A DNA stretch of 5,939 bases, taken from assembly GCA_900321945.1 (NCBI GenBank), contig ONXY01000438.1, forward strand, positions 1 to 5,939. The letters run 5' to 3'. The translations under genes and the position numbers were made by a program. The notes beneath the pieces were generated by a model. It was not told the origin of the DNA, searched no databases, and saw only the letters and a list, made by a program, of their open reading frames with translations. Positions within the stretch are counted from its first letter, which is position 1. Each line of letters starts with the position of its first letter. The stretch is from an uncultured Eubacteriales bacterium. GTDB taxonomy: Bacteria > Bacillota_A > Clostridia > Christensenellales > Aristaeellaceae. This document shows, in pieces, positions 5,618 to 5,939 of this stretch.

Positions 5618-5939
5618 TCATTCGTTTCCGGTCAGTTCACGGACGATTTCGTCCAGCGCTTCCAGATTCAGCAGCGGGATGGAACCGTACGGGGCGGACA
5701 GCAGGTTTTCCGCCGCGGCCCGGTAGGGCTCCAGCCAGATCAGCAGCCCGGCGGGGGACGGTTTCTCCCCGTCTCCGGAAATCCCCCGCAGGATTTCCCG
5801 GCTCAGACAGCTCCACAGATCGTTCACAAGATCCAGCAGGATGGAGGCCGTAACCTCCGGATAGGGCGTGTAGGCCGTGCCCTGCCCGATCATCCTGGCC
5901 AGCGCGTCCTCGGTCATCGGGAGCCAGGCTTTCTTCAGC
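5618..5939 (-). CDS. 3' end of an unrecognised gene upstream of deoD
   Basis: The reading frame stays open to the window edge (codons LKKAWLP before the first Met at 5917-5915), and that Met has no ribosome binding site, so this is most likely the C-terminal 106 residues of a longer protein. I do not recognise the family. The visible part is acidic and leucine-rich, probably helical, with TPYPEVTASILLDLVNDLW near its start, a Gly/Pro linker (GISGDGEKPSPAG), and an amphipathic end (PLLNLEALDEIVRELTGNE). No membrane segment or catalytic motif is evident. Codon usage resembles its neighbours and the spacing to deoD is 17 bases, both supporting a real gene in the same transcript. The stop TGA at 5620-5618 overlaps an ATG at 5621. 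Confidence 0.65.
   Translation of the reverse strand, partial: LKKAWLPMTEDALARMIGQGTAYTPYPEVTASILLDLVNDLWSCLSREILRGISGDGEKPSPAGLLIWLEPYRAAAENLLSAPYGSIPLLNLEALDEIVRELTGNE

Noticed and set aside
4572..5726. 384-residue plus-strand open frame across the yigZ-deoD junction
   Set aside because: It runs through the bidirectional terminator and antisense to deoD, with a repetitive Gly/Arg/His/Val composition typical of a shadow frame.

Overview
This window looks like chromosome from a GC-rich member of the Firmicutes, probably a Clostridia-type anaerobe. The evidence is a T-box leader reading a tyrosine codon, an Asp23-family gene directly upstream of a FakA/YloV gene (the Bacillus yloU-yloV arrangement), strong AGGAGG-type ribosome binding sites, and SigA-type promoters. 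Codon third positions are rich in G and C. There are no mobile elements, CRISPR arrays, tRNA or rRNA genes and no signs of recent transfer. Most of the content is conserved housekeeping.

Layout. Bases 1-961 (minus) hold the N-terminal 320 codons of a fatty acid kinase catalytic subunit (fakA/yloV), preceded at 1015-1365 (minus) by an Asp23/Gls24 family gene (yloU-like). Bases 1366-1783 have no gene but are dense in control elements. A minus-strand promoter (1425-1453) fires toward yloU-fakA, and a consensus plus-strand promoter (1472-1499) fires the other way into a T-box riboswitch (about 1507-1761) that ends in an intrinsic terminator. The plus operon is a class I/II PLP aminotransferase (1784-2971), tyrosyl-tRNA synthetase (2990-4216), and a YigZ/IMPACT protein (4213-4848, start overlapping the tyrS stop). 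It ends in a 13-bp hairpin that can serve as terminator on both strands. On the minus strand beyond it are deoD purine nucleoside phosphorylase (4890-5600) and the 3' end of an unrecognised gene (5618-5939).

How it fits together. The T-box places aminotransferase, tyrS and yigZ under sensing of uncharged tRNA-Tyr. TyrRS is the expected target. The aminotransferase as first gene suggests that it makes tyrosine (or another aromatic amino acid) by transamination, so the operon would answer tyrosine shortage by raising both supply and charging. That substrate assignment is inference. I found no clearly undescribed system; the aminotransferase-tyrS pairing under a tyrosine T-box is the most informative observation.
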